A DNA stretch of 64,000 nt from Hydrogenimonas cancrithermarum (lineage in GTDB: Bacteria > Campylobacterota > Campylobacteria > Campylobacterales > Hydrogenimonadaceae), in contig NZ_AP027370.1 of assembly GCF_030296055.1 (NCBI RefSeq), positions 806,001 through 870,000 of the forward strand, written 5' to 3'. The notes under the pieces were generated by a model. It was not told the origin of the DNA. It made no database searches and saw nothing but the letters and a program-made list of their open reading frames with translations. The translations under genes were made by a program, and so were the position numbers. Positions 16,401 through 24,957 of the stretch are shown one piece after another. Within the stretch, counting starts at the first letter, position 1, and every line of letters starts with the position of its first letter.

Positions 16401-16406
16401 ATTATA
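16401..16406 (-). promoter_or_regulatory. dgt: -10 box giving a probable leaderless dgt mRNA
   Basis: TATAAT on the minus strand ends six bases before the dgt ATG, so transcription should begin at or within a base or two of the start codon. No ribosome-binding site can fit. Confidence 0.6.
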
Positions 16407-16424
16407 CCAATCGCAACTTTGAGG

Positions 16425-16430
16425 TATACT
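16425..16430 (+). promoter_or_regulatory. -10 box giving a probable leaderless mRNA for the esterase-like gene
   Basis: TATACT ends six bases before the ATG at 16437. It is the mirror image of the dgt promoter on the other strand; the two start codons are only 42 bases apart, so both promoters share one short divergent region. Confidence 0.55.
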
Positions 16431-16436
16431 CAATCT

Positions 16437-17360
16437 ATGAAAATCATCCTATTCCTGTCCATTCTTTTCGGATCGCTCCATGCCGACATGGAAAAATACG
16501 ACCTCTCACCCGCTTCGGCGAAGCGGATGGTCGAAATCCTGGATGCGAAAGCGATCCGTTTTTCTCCCAAAAACGGCATACCGTTCACAGGCGTTTCCGA
16601 CCTCGCCTACGATTCCGAAACGAAAACCCTTTACGCCATCAGTGACGAAGGGTATCTCTACGTCATGAAACTGCGTATCGGCAACGGAAAAATCGAGCAC
16701 GTCGCACTCTTGAAGCGCCATCGCCTGAAAGACGAATCAGGCCGGCCACTTCATGGCAAAAAGTGGCGTGATGCGGAGGGGCTGGCCCTTACGCCCAAAG
16801 GGCTTGCCGTAAGCTTCGAACGCAAACCGAGAATCGTTTTGTACACTCCTCGGGGAGGGTATATGGAAAAAGTGAAAATTTCAAAAATTTTGCAAAAAAA
16901 GTCACACTACCGGGGTAAAAACAGCATGCTCGAAGGGGTGGCCCGGCATCCAGTCTACGGCATCGTCACGGCACCGGAACGTCCACTCGAAAAGCAAGAT
17001 GCCGCCTTTCACACGATCTATGCGAAAATGCGCAGATGGCGCTTCCCCGCCACCGCGGCGCTCACCGCGATCGAAGTGATGCCAAACGGTGATTTTCTGG
17101 TGCTAGAGCGCAGTTACGACTGGCTGACGCGAAGAAGACGCACCATTTTGAGCCGGGTACACAGCCGTAGCTGCGAGCAGAAGGTATGTCGCACAGAACG
17201 CCTCGCCGACCTCGACAGCGAGCAGGGGTGGCATCTGGACAATTTCGAAGGTCTGACACACGTCGAAGCCAACCGATACCTGATGATCAGCGACGACAAC
17301 GGCAATCCGTTTCAAAAAACGGTACTGGTTCTTTTTGAAATTTTCCCTAAATCCGACTGA
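16437..17360 (+). CDS. secreted esterase-like activity of phytase family protein
   Basis: A 307-residue protein with a signal peptide (MKIILFLSILFGSLHA, likely cut after Ala16), so periplasmic. The body is a beta-propeller-like domain with GVSDLAYDSETKTLYAISDEG, WRDAEGLALTPKGLAVSFER, NSMLEGVARHP and DNFEGLTHVEANRYLMISDD, the pattern of the 'esterase-like activity of phytase' (SdiA-regulated/PhyLike) family. Acidic residues at the blade tops suggest calcium binding. The substrate is unknown. It is divergent from dgt, has no Shine-Dalgarno, and ends 11 bases from the convergent DUF2062 gene. Confidence 0.8.
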   Translation: MKIILFLSILFGSLHADMEKYDLSPASAKRMVEILDAKAIRFSPKNGIPFTGVSDLAYDSETKTLYAISDEGYLYVMKLRIGNGKIEHVALLKRHRLKDESGRPLHGKKWRDAEGLALTPKGLAVSFERKPRIVLYTPRGGYMEKVKISKILQKKSHYRGKNSMLEGVARHPVYGIVTAPERPLEKQDAAFHTIYAKMRRWRFPATAALTAIEVMPNGDFLVLERSYDWLTRRRRTILSRVHSRSCEQKVCRTERLADLDSEQGWHLDNFEGLTHVEANRYLMISDDNGNPFQKTVLVLFEIFPKSD

Positions 17361-17371
17361 AATTCGCTCGG

Positions 17372-17863
17372 CTACCGCTTGGCTTTTTTCGTTTTCCGCT
17401 CTTTGTGTACCGAGTGGATCCATAGCCAGTTGACACCGTAATAGACGGTGACGGAAACGACCACGGAGTAAAAGAGGGTTCCGGCATAGAGGGGTATAAA
17501 GATTTCATCCAGGTTCTCTTTAAACCACTCCAGCGTCATCTGGACATCGTGCAGCGGCTCCATACCGAACAGCCACGTTCCCGTCAGATACTCCATATAA
17601 TACATCGGCGGCATCGTCAAAGGGTTGGAGAGCCAAACCATCGAGATGGCGATGGGAATGTTGAAGCGAACGAAAGGTGAAACCGCCAATACGGCGAGCA
17701 TTTGAAACGGCATCGGAATGAACGCTATGAAGATCCCCACCAACAGCGCTTTGGTCACCGATTTTCTGTTGACGGAGAGATACTCCCGTGGAATTTTGTA
17801 CTTTTCGATGAACGCATCGATTTTTTTGTTGCGTTTTTTCTGTTTGAATACTTTTCTGACCAT
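17372..17863 (-). CDS. DUF2062 domain membrane protein
   Basis: A 163-residue protein with a basic N-terminus (KVFKQKKRNKKIDAFIEKYK) and three to four hydrophobic segments. The stretch ALLVGIFIAFIPMPFQMLAV followed by RFNIPIAISMVWLSNPLTMP matches the DUF2062 family of small inner-membrane proteins of unknown function. The ATG directly abuts the stop of a 12-codon upstream ORF that carries the strong ribosome-binding site, so translation is probably by re-initiation. Confidence 0.82.
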   Translation of the reverse strand: MVRKVFKQKKRNKKIDAFIEKYKIPREYLSVNRKSVTKALLVGIFIAFIPMPFQMLAVLAVSPFVRFNIPIAISMVWLSNPLTMPPMYYMEYLTGTWLFGMEPLHDVQMTLEWFKENLDEIFIPLYAGTLFYSVVVSVTVYYGVNWLWIHSVHKERKTKKAKR

Positions 17864-17902
17864 CTACGATACCGGCATCTTCCCGACTGCTGTGCGTTCC
17901 AT
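17864..17902 (-). CDS. 12-residue leader ORF abutting the DUF2062 gene
   Basis: ATG to TAG encodes MERTAVGKMPVS. It has a strong purine-rich site (GAGAGGAGAG) just upstream and a TATAAT box at 17925-17930, and its stop codon is immediately followed by the DUF2062 ATG (TAGATG). The DUF2062 start itself has no site of its own except within the leader (CGGGAAGATG region). Leader peptide or translational-coupling ORF are both possible. Confidence 0.5.
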   Translation of the reverse strand: MERTAVGKMPVS

Positions 17903-17924
17903 CTTTCTCTCCTCTCTCTTCTAA

Positions 17925-17930
17925 ATTATA
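17925..17930 (-). promoter_or_regulatory. -10 box of the DUF2062 transcript
   Basis: TATAAT on the minus strand within TTCTATAATTTAG, about 23 bases before the leader ORF ATG. A TTGACA-like hexamer is present but only seven bases upstream, too close to act as a -35. Confidence 0.6.
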
Positions 17931-17949
17931 GAATTTTTGTCAACCGGTA

Positions 17950-19218
17950 TCAAGGGATCCACATTTCACCGATAAAAAGTCCCGCCCCCATGACGCCCAA
18001 TGTCAAAACGAAAAACTGTGTCATCCTCCAGCCCAGTTTAACCCCTCCGAGCCAGTAGACGATACCCAGTTTCACGAGGGAATTGACGACGGACGCGATA
18101 ACGATGCCGTTCATCGACGCGATCGTTTCGAGCCTCTCTTCTTTGGCCATCTGACTCAGCGAAAGTGTGATGGCATCCACATCGGTGATCCCTGAAAAGA
18201 GAGACACCACATAGACTCCGACATTCCCGTACCGTGTCTGCACGAATGCGATGGCTCCGTAAACGATACCGAAGAGTATGCCGAATTTGATCGCTTCGCT
18301 CAACTGCAGCGGATTTTTGGTGATCGCGGGGGCTTCGAACGTGATCTCCGCAGCCTTGGAGTGAATGTAGAGCCAGTAGCTGAAAGCCAAACCACTCAGA
18401 GCCGCCCCCATGTAAGCGGGCGTCAGACGCCAAGCCAACTCGGGATGGATAACGAACGCTTCGAAAAGGACACGGAAATACATGAAGGTCGAAGCGACCG
18501 CGATGCCTCCGGCATAATTGTTGATGAGCGTATACTGGTGCCGGAACATCCGTGAGAGCGAGATCGATACGGCCGTCGAAGAGATGAGCCCTCCCGCCGC
18601 ACCGGTCAAGAAGACGCCATGTTTTTGTCCCAAGACTTTTATCGCCACATAACCGATGAACGAGATGCCTGCGATGATGACGGCCATGAGCCAGGTTTTG
18701 TAGGGATTGAAGAGATGATAGGGTCCGACCATTTCGTCCGGCAGCACCGGAAGTACGATGAAGCTCATCGCCAGGAGCAAAGTCACGGCGTGAATGTCGG
18801 TTGGGCTGATATGGGTTTCGAACTGCTGTAGCCTCGGTTTGATTTCGAGCAGAACGATGATGACGACTCCGATGAAGATGGCGTAGTTTTCCAGATGATA
18901 CCACACCATCACTCCGAGAAAAAACGTGACCAATGCGGCGATCTGTGTCGTCATACCCCATTTGTTCTGCTGTTTCACTTTCATGATGTAAGAGATCGCG
19001 ACCATCGATGCGAAAACGAGGGTCGATGCGAGTACGAAACCATGAACGTACTTTTCGATCCAGCCGGAGAGGAACCCTCCCAACGCGATAAGTGCGAAAG
19101 TACGGCTTCCGGCGAAAGCCTGTTCCCCTTTGTAGAGATAGGTCATCGTACGCTGCATCCCGATCATGAATCCGAGTACCAGTACGATAAAAAGCGATTT
19201 CAGTATCGCATAATCCAC
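17950..19218 (-). CDS. MgtC/DUF4010-type membrane protein
   Basis: A 422-residue, strongly hydrophobic protein with about 12 membrane segments. The N-terminal region (LKSLFIVLVLGFMIGMQRTM, then GSRTFALIALGGFLSGWIEK) resembles the MgtC/SapB N-terminal domain, and the remainder (PYKTWLMAVIIAGISFIGYV, GAAGGLISSTAVSISLSRMF) resembles DUF4010. The GTG start is chosen because AAGGAGAG lies at ideal spacing. It is 63 bases downstream of the antiporter/ATPase fusion on the same strand. MgtC-type proteins are linked to Mg2+ limitation and membrane ATPase control, which makes a role with the fused pump plausible but unproved. Confidence 0.8.
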   Translation of the reverse strand: MDYAILKSLFIVLVLGFMIGMQRTMTYLYKGEQAFAGSRTFALIALGGFLSGWIEKYVHGFVLASTLVFASMVAISYIMKVKQQNKWGMTTQIAALVTFFLGVMVWYHLENYAIFIGVVIIVLLEIKPRLQQFETHISPTDIHAVTLLLAMSFIVLPVLPDEMVGPYHLFNPYKTWLMAVIIAGISFIGYVAIKVLGQKHGVFLTGAAGGLISSTAVSISLSRMFRHQYTLINNYAGGIAVASTFMYFRVLFEAFVIHPELAWRLTPAYMGAALSGLAFSYWLYIHSKAAEITFEAPAITKNPLQLSEAIKFGILFGIVYGAIAFVQTRYGNVGVYVVSLFSGITDVDAITLSLSQMAKEERLETIASMNGIVIASVVNSLVKLGIVYWLGGVKLGWRMTQFFVLTLGVMGAGLFIGEMWIP

Positions 19219-19281
19219 ATCACTCTCCTTCGATCGAAGAAACGAACTTCCTTTGGTATGACGCAATCGCCGTATTCCGTC

Positions 19282-22200
19282 TCAACTTCTCTTTTTCAGA
19301 ACCCACCACTCGAACGCTTTGTACAATTCTACCACGACAAAGATCGGAAGTGCCACTTCGAAGATGAGAAGCCAATCCTCCCATCGCAGCGGTACCGTAT
19401 GCAGAGCGTTTTGCAAAAACGGTACATAGACGGCAGCCACCTGCGCACCGACCGTCAACATCCACGCACCGAGCACCCACGGATTCGTAAAAAAACCGAT
19501 GACCGGTATCGGGGCATGCAGACTTCGGTAGTTGAAGACATTCATCTTTTCGAGAACGATGATGCCGGTAAAGGCGACTGTCTGCGCCAGTGCCACCGCT
19601 TCATGCTCCGGAAGGCCGGATGTGAGATAATGGTGGAAAAGCCAAAGTGAACCACCACCGATATAGCCACCAAGCAAAATGATCATCAAAATCCCGCGAA
19701 GCTCCAGAAACGGGGCGTTGACCGAATGGGGTGGCCGCTCCATGATCCCTTTTTCCGCCGGTTCGAGCCCGAGTGCCACAGCCGTCAATCCGTCTGTGAC
19801 GAGGTTCATCCACAAAATCTGTACCGGCAGCAGAATCAGCGGCCCTCCCAACAGGATGTTGACGAATATCGCGATCACCTCGCCTGTATTGGAAGAGAGA
19901 AGATAGGTAACGAATTTTTTGATGTTGTCATACTGTCGTCGACCCTCCTTGACGGCTCCCACGATCGAGGCGAAATTGTCATCCAACAAAATCATGTCGG
20001 CGGCTCCTTTGGCGACATCCGTTCCCCGCCGTCCCATGGCGATTCCGATGTCGGCTTGTTTGAGCGCCGGCGCATCGTTGACGCCATCCCCCGTCATCGC
20101 CGTAACCAGTCCCTCTCGCTGAAGGACTTTGACGATACGTAATTTGTCCTGGGGCGTGGTTCTGGCAAAGATGACACCCTCTTTGAGCGCCCTGCTCAGT
20201 TCTTCGTCCTCCATGCCGGCAAGTTCACTGCCGGTCACTGCCCGCGTCGCATCGAGTCCTACCTCCTTGGCGATCGCCAGTGCCGTCAACGGTGCGTCAC
20301 CGGTGATCATGACGACACGGATACCGGCTCTTTGTGCCGTACGAATCGCTTCGGGCACCTCCGGGCGCGGCGGGTCGATAATACCAACGACCCCCAACAG
20401 CGTCAAATCCTTTTCCACATCTTCGGGATCCAACTTCGTCTCGGGCGGCAACACCCGCTTGGCCATGGCGAGCGTCCGCAATCCACGTTTGGCCAGCTCG
20501 ACATAGCCCTCTTCGAAAGCTTTTCGCATATGTGTATCGAGCGGCTTCCTGTCGTTGCCGTCGAAATAGTGCGATGCACGCGCCAACAACACTTCGGGTG
20601 CCCCTTTGACATAAGCGACTTTCTGCCCTTTTTCCTCCACAATGACCGTCATCCGCTTACGTTCGGAATTGAACGAAAATTCACTGACGATTTTCGGCTC
20701 CCCGGGAACCAGCCAAGCTTTGTACGCCGCAACGATCAAAGAGGCTTCCGTCGGTTCTCCGGCGATTTTCCATCCATCTTTTTCTTTGCGTAAAGAAGCG
20801 TGGTTGCAGAGCAGCCCGGTTTTCAGAAGCAGCAACAGGTCTTTCCGCCCTTTGTAATTGACCCGTTCGCCATGCGTTTCGAAATGCCCGGCAGGATCGT
20901 ACCCGCTTCCGGTCACGTCGATCTCTCCATTGAACAGCCAGATCTTTTTGACCGTCATCTGGTTCTGTGTCAGAGTTCCCGTTTTGTCGGTACAGATGAC
21001 ATTGGCGCTTCCGAGATTTTCGGCCGCCTGAAGACGCCGAAGCAGTGCATGCCGGCGCACCATCGCCTTGACACCGAGCGCCAGCGTGATCGTCACGACG
21101 GCGGGAAGCCCTTCCGGTACGACGGCCACGGCAAGTGAAACGCCTGTGAGAAACATCTCCATCAGATCCTTGCCGAAAAGGTACCCTACGATCGCCACGA
21201 GTGCCGAAATGGCGACGGAGAGAATGCCGAGTTTCTTGCCTAGAAGCGCCAATCTCTTCTGAAGCGGTGTCTGTGCCTGCTTCACTTCACTGGTCAGTTT
21301 CGCAATCTTGCCGAACTCCGTATTCATTCCCGTTGCAACGACGATCCCTTTTGCGTAGCCGTTCGTAACGTTCGTGCCCATCCATGCCATGCTCCGCCGT
21401 TCGGCCAGTGGCGCCGCCTTCAGCACCGCTTTGACCGCTTTGGTTACGGAAACAGATTCGCCAGTGAGTGCCGATTCGTCGATTTTGAGATTGACCACCT
21501 CGATCAGTCGAAGATCGGCGGGAACCCGGTCGCCGATTTCGAGCAGTACGATATCGCCCGGTACCAGCATGGCCGCGTCGATTTCCGCCTCTTTGCCGTC
21601 ACGAAGCACCTTGCATCGGGGCGAAAGCATCTTCTGCAACGCTTCGATCGCCTTTTCGGCTTTGAACTCCTGTACGAATCCCAAAATACCGTTGAGAATC
21701 ACGATCGCCAGAATCGTAACGGCATCGCCCATCTCCCCGATCGCAAACGCGATCGCCGCCGCCGCCAGGAGAATAAGGATCAGTACATCGGTAAACTGCC
21801 GCAACAGAATTTTGTACCATCTCTCTTGCCGAGCCGCTTCGATTCGGTTGGGGCCGAATGTCTCGAGGCGCCTCTTCGCTTCGTCGACGGACAAACCATT
21901 TTTGGGATCGGTTCGAAGCAGTTGAAGGAGCGCATCGACCGGTTCCGCATGCCAGGCGACGGGAGCTTCGGCGATCGGTTCGGTTTCCGATGTAACGGGA
22001 GGGGCGATCTCTCCCACCAACACAGGACGCCACCTCGCGACAAGCATGGAGAATGTCAGCGGCACGATAATCGTCGAAACCGAGGAGGCCGCTACAAGTG
22101 CCGTGAAGAGTTCGATATCGATCAACTGTGCATCGAGCAGAAGTTTAGCGACGATGATCTCCGTCGTCAATCGGGCATTGAGGCCGATACCGATCGTCCA

Positions 22201-23220
22201 TGCCTCTTTGACAGTGAGCTTCTTCATCGGCACCATCAAAAAAATACCGACGATTTTACCTACGAAGGCCGCCAAAAAGAGCAAAATCGCCAATTCAGGC
22301 GCATCGATCAGCCCTTTCAGATCGACACTTATTCCGACCCAAAGAAAAAAAACGATGCCGAAAAATCCGTAACCAATAGCCCGTATCGCACGGGTCGCAC
22401 GTTCCCCCGCCACCCCCGCATCGTCAAAGACGGGATGCATCAGTATCCCCGCCACGATGGCGCCAACTACCAGGCCGAGATCGGCATATTCGGCAAACCC
22501 GCCAAAGATGAAAAGCGTAATGATCATCAGCATAATCAGATTGGAGACTTTGATCCGGGTCCAGTGTGAAAGCGGTATCAGAACATAACGGCGGGCGAAC
22601 CAGGCCACAATGGTGAAAATCGCGATATTAAGTGCGATATCGACGATCTCCTTCGTATCGTTCGTAATCACACCCGTTTTTGTGCCAATCCAGACCGACA
22701 CAAAAGCGACCAGAAAAACTTCGATGACATCGTCTAGCACACCGGCTCCAACAATATAGTTGCCCACTTTGGTCCGGATAAGATCGAACTCGTCGAGAAT
22801 CGGAACGATGACCGCCTCGGCAGTCGGCATACGGGTAATTCCGATGACGAATGCCAATAACCACCCATATCCGAGCCAAAGCATAACGCCGACCCCCATC
22901 ATAAACGGGACAACGGTGTTGAGCAGCGTCGCGAGAACGATGTCGCCGCTTTGGCTACGCATCTCCTTCATATCGATCTGCAGGCCAATGAAAAAGAGGA
23001 GAAAAAGGACGCCCAGATCCGCCAAAACGGTAAAAATATCGCCATTTAAGCCCGTCGTCAGAATCTCTCCAATCGCAGTATAGTGAAGCCCCATTGCAAC
23101 GAAAAGCGCCGCGAGAATCCCAGGAATTTTCAGGCGTTCGAAAAAACCGGCAAGAAAATAGGTAAGGCCGAATAGAAGAGAGAGCAGTAACAAAAATTCA
23201 CCCAACACTTGATCATTCAT
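19282..23220 (-). CDS. fusion of CPA2-type cation:proton antiporter and Ca2+-type P-type ATPase
   Basis: A single uninterrupted 1312-residue ORF. Residues 1-395 are a Kef/CPA2-like antiporter with about 12 membrane segments and the paired acidic residues Asp163/Asp164 in GAGVLDDVIEV. After a Pro/Glu-rich linker (about 396-422) comes a complete P2-type ATPase: N-terminal cation-ATPase domain from about 423, TGES near 588, VPEGLP in helix M4 (Glu703), phosphorylation site DKTGT (Asp745), TGDGVNDAPAL hinge, SSNTGEVIAIF in M5 and WMNLVTDG in M6. The M4/M5/M6 residues (Glu, Asn/Glu, Asn/Thr/Asp) match the Ca2+ sites of SERCA/PacL-type pumps. No TrkA-N domain is attached to the antiporter. No frameshift is involved and the start has an AGGA site. 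Ca2+ export coupled to antiport is inferred. Confidence 0.9.
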   Translation of the reverse strand: MNDQVLGEFLLLLSLLFGLTYFLAGFFERLKIPGILAALFVAMGLHYTAIGEILTTGLNGDIFTVLADLGVLFLLFFIGLQIDMKEMRSQSGDIVLATLLNTVVPFMMGVGVMLWLGYGWLLAFVIGITRMPTAEAVIVPILDEFDLIRTKVGNYIVGAGVLDDVIEVFLVAFVSVWIGTKTGVITNDTKEIVDIALNIAIFTIVAWFARRYVLIPLSHWTRIKVSNLIMLMIITLFIFGGFAEYADLGLVVGAIVAGILMHPVFDDAGVAGERATRAIRAIGYGFFGIVFFLWVGISVDLKGLIDAPELAILLFLAAFVGKIVGIFLMVPMKKLTVKEAWTIGIGLNARLTTEIIVAKLLLDAQLIDIELFTALVAASSVSTIIVPLTFSMLVARWRPVLVGEIAPPVTSETEPIAEAPVAWHAEPVDALLQLLRTDPKNGLSVDEAKRRLETFGPNRIEAARQERWYKILLRQFTDVLILILLAAAAIAFAIGEMGDAVTILAIVILNGILGFVQEFKAEKAIEALQKMLSPRCKVLRDGKEAEIDAAMLVPGDIVLLEIGDRVPADLRLIEVVNLKIDESALTGESVSVTKAVKAVLKAAPLAERRSMAWMGTNVTNGYAKGIVVATGMNTEFGKIAKLTSEVKQAQTPLQKRLALLGKKLGILSVAISALVAIVGYLFGKDLMEMFLTGVSLAVAVVPEGLPAVVTITLALGVKAMVRRHALLRRLQAAENLGSANVICTDKTGTLTQNQMTVKKIWLFNGEIDVTGSGYDPAGHFETHGERVNYKGRKDLLLLLKTGLLCNHASLRKEKDGWKIAGEPTEASLIVAAYKAWLVPGEPKIVSEFSFNSERKRMTVIVEEKGQKVAYVKGAPEVLLARASHYFDGNDRKPLDTHMRKAFEEGYVELAKRGLRTLAMAKRVLPPETKLDPEDVEKDLTLLGVVGIIDPPRPEVPEAIRTAQRAGIRVVMITGDAPLTALAIAKEVGLDATRAVTGSELAGMEDEELSRALKEGVIFARTTPQDKLRIVKVLQREGLVTAMTGDGVNDAPALKQADIGIAMGRRGTDVAKGAADMILLDDNFASIVGAVKEGRRQYDNIKKFVTYLLSSNTGEVIAIFVNILLGGPLILLPVQILWMNLVTDGLTAVALGLEPAEKGIMERPPHSVNAPFLELRGILMIILLGGYIGGGSLWLFHHYLTSGLPEHEAVALAQTVAFTGIIVLEKMNVFNYRSLHAPIPVIGFFTNPWVLGAWMLTVGAQVAAVYVPFLQNALHTVPLRWEDWLLIFEVALPIFVVVELYKAFEWWVLKKRS

Positions 23221-23278
23221 AGCCGGTCCTACACTTTTATCACTTTTTCTATTTTACTCCCAACTCTCTTAAAAGCTC

Positions 23279-23953
23279 TCAAGACCCTGAAACGGCTGTG
23301 GCAAACGCGCCAAATATCTTCCGGCTGTGCCACGCATAGGGCATGAACTCAGGATGCCATTGCAATCCCAATACAAACCTTCCCTCTCGCTGTTCGATCG
23401 CCTGAACGATACCATTACGATCATACGCGGCCACGTGAAGCCCTTCTCCGATCCTGTCGACGGCCTGATGGTGAAGGGCGTTCACTTTCAGTACCGGAAC
23501 ACCGACAATCTGATGAAGGCGCGATACCCGTTCGATCGTTACCTCCCGCAGCGGCAAAGGTGTTCTTGGATGTGGATGTTCGAGCGGAAGATCTTCGATG
23601 TGAGGATGCAGTGTTCCATGATGAAAAAGGTTGATAAGCTGCATACCCCGGCAGATACCCATCACGGGAAGGTTTTCCTGTTGTGCTCTTTCCAGGAGAA
23701 AAAGTTCCATCTCATCGCGTTTGGGATCGCTTTTCACGATGGATGGGTGCTCGTATCCTCCGTACGTGGAGGGATCGATGTCGATACCTCCCGTTATCAA
23801 TACGCCGTCCATTCGTATACCGGGGTCCCATGAGTGAGGATGAAAGAAACGGGCTTTCAGCCCATACAGCGCCAGCAGAAAACGGCTCATATACCATGCC
23901 GTCCGACTCCCCCGTTGGGAGCCTGTAACGATGACTACCCTTTTTCGACCCAC
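23279..23953 (-). CDS. class I glutamine amidotransferase / gamma-glutamyl hydrolase (peptidase C26)
   Basis: About 224 residues with a glutamine-amidotransferase fold. Visible are the oxyanion region DGVLITGGIDIDPSTYGG, the nucleophile Cys in MGICRGMQLINL, a His in NALHHQAVDRIG and the His/Glu pair in LGLQWHPEFM, matching the PuuD-like C26 family, which cleaves gamma-glutamyl amide bonds. I chose the GTG start because GGAGGTGA lies six bases upstream; an in-frame ATG seven codons earlier is possible. The gene overlaps the amidoligase 3' end by 19 bases, so the two are translationally coupled and probably act in one pathway of gamma-glutamyl amide synthesis and trimming. Confidence 0.88.
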   Translation of the reverse strand: MGRKRVVIVTGSQRGSRTAWYMSRFLLALYGLKARFFHPHSWDPGIRMDGVLITGGIDIDPSTYGGYEHPSIVKSDPKRDEMELFLLERAQQENLPVMGICRGMQLINLFHHGTLHPHIEDLPLEHPHPRTPLPLREVTIERVSRLHQIVGVPVLKVNALHHQAVDRIGEGLHVAAYDRNGIVQAIEQREGRFVLGLQWHPEFMPYAWHSRKIFGAFATAVSGS

Positions 23954-24945
23954 GCCTTCACCTCCTTCAGCCATTGATCTTTTTGAAAAAAGTGAAACGG
24001 TGAATCGAGATACTCGAGAAATCGGTCACCGAGCCTTTTCATCGCCACCTCGTCACTCGCCAGCCTCTCGACAAGCACCCAGCTGTTCCATGCGTCACAG
24101 GTACACCATGCAGCTTCATCGACACGGGAGTTCGGCAATCGGTAGTGATAGGTCGGGCGTGCCGATATCTTTTCTCCCTCCATCTTCTCCATGACCCGGT
24201 CGATGTCGATCCATGCCAGCAGCGGCAGCAGATCGAGGGCCCGGTTTCGGGTCGGGTTGTACGCCAGATAATCGTCGATAAGCTGCGGCATTGTCGGGTC
24301 GTAAGCGGAATCGAGTACCCGTTCGATATACCCTTTGTCGAACGGATCGATGTAAGGTGTCAGACGCCGCGTCATATCGGGCTTGATCGTTTCGACAAGA
24401 TAATCGTAAAGCAGAAAAAAGGCTCGAAGCGTCTTGAGTATCTCATCCACCGTGATCCGCGCCGCTTCGGGATTGATATGAAATCCGAATGCATAGAGAG
24501 GATCGGCTTTCGTCCCCATCGCGCCGTAACACCGCAGTGCCTCTTTGACCGTTTCGATCACATCGATTCTGTCCAGTGGAAGAGGTGAAGTCGAAACTTC
24601 GTACGGAACGACCGTCTCACTCAAATCCGCGATGAACCGCTCGATCGCTTCGATGGTATCTTTTTCGAGTGCCTGATCGAGCCCGATATGGTGGAGCCAA
24701 TGCTCGAGTCCCGACTCCACGAGAAACTGAAAATCGAGAACGAGTGTAAAAGTTCCATACTCGGTATCCCGGATTTTGTAGTGGTAGGGGTTGATGACAT
24801 CGACTCTGCCGCCCACTGTCTTCAAGATGACAGCGGCACTCTTTGTCAGCGTCAATCCCGCATACTCGAGTTCGAAACCGACACTTCTGAGCTCTCCCTG
24901 GGCATTGGTCCGCATCGGCGGCTGTAAAAATCTCTCAAGCATCAT
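23935..24945 (-). CDS. amidoligase-family (glutamine-synthetase-like) enzyme
   Basis: About 336 residues of the COOH-NH2 ligase 'putative amidoligase' family. Recognisable are the metal-binding acidic strand VGFELEYAG, KIRDTEYGTFTLVLD, VPYEVSTSPLPLDRID and the His motif YAFGFHINPEA, all typical of the glutamine-synthetase-like fold. These enzymes use ATP to join an amine to a carboxylate; substrates are mostly unknown. The coupling to a C26-type amidotransferase is a documented genomic theme for the family. The start is chosen at the first ATG of MMLERF; it has no ribosome-binding site, but TATAAT lies six bases before it, inside the end of the flavoprotein gene. An in-frame GTG five codons earlier is less likely. 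Confidence 0.85.
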   Translation of the reverse strand: MMLERFLQPPMRTNAQGELRSVGFELEYAGLTLTKSAAVILKTVGGRVDVINPYHYKIRDTEYGTFTLVLDFQFLVESGLEHWLHHIGLDQALEKDTIEAIERFIADLSETVVPYEVSTSPLPLDRIDVIETVKEALRCYGAMGTKADPLYAFGFHINPEAARITVDEILKTLRAFFLLYDYLVETIKPDMTRRLTPYIDPFDKGYIERVLDSAYDPTMPQLIDDYLAYNPTRNRALDLLPLLAWIDIDRVMEKMEGEKISARPTYHYRLPNSRVDEAAWCTCDAWNSWVLVERLASDEVAMKRLGDRFLEYLDSPFHFFQKDQWLKEVKAWVEKG

Positions 24946-24951
24946 AATTAA

Positions 24952-24957
24952 ATTATA
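24952..24957 (-). promoter_or_regulatory. -10 box giving a probable leaderless amidoligase mRNA
   Basis: TATAAT on the minus strand overlaps the last codons of the upstream flavoprotein gene and ends six bases before the amidoligase ATG. No Shine-Dalgarno is present, so an internal promoter making a leaderless amidoligase-C26 transcript is plausible. Confidence 0.5.

Noticed and set aside
15078-16436. Long plus-strand open frame running into the esterase-like gene
   Set aside because: The part before 16437 is antisense to dgt and has no family signature; the signal peptide at 16437 marks the true start.
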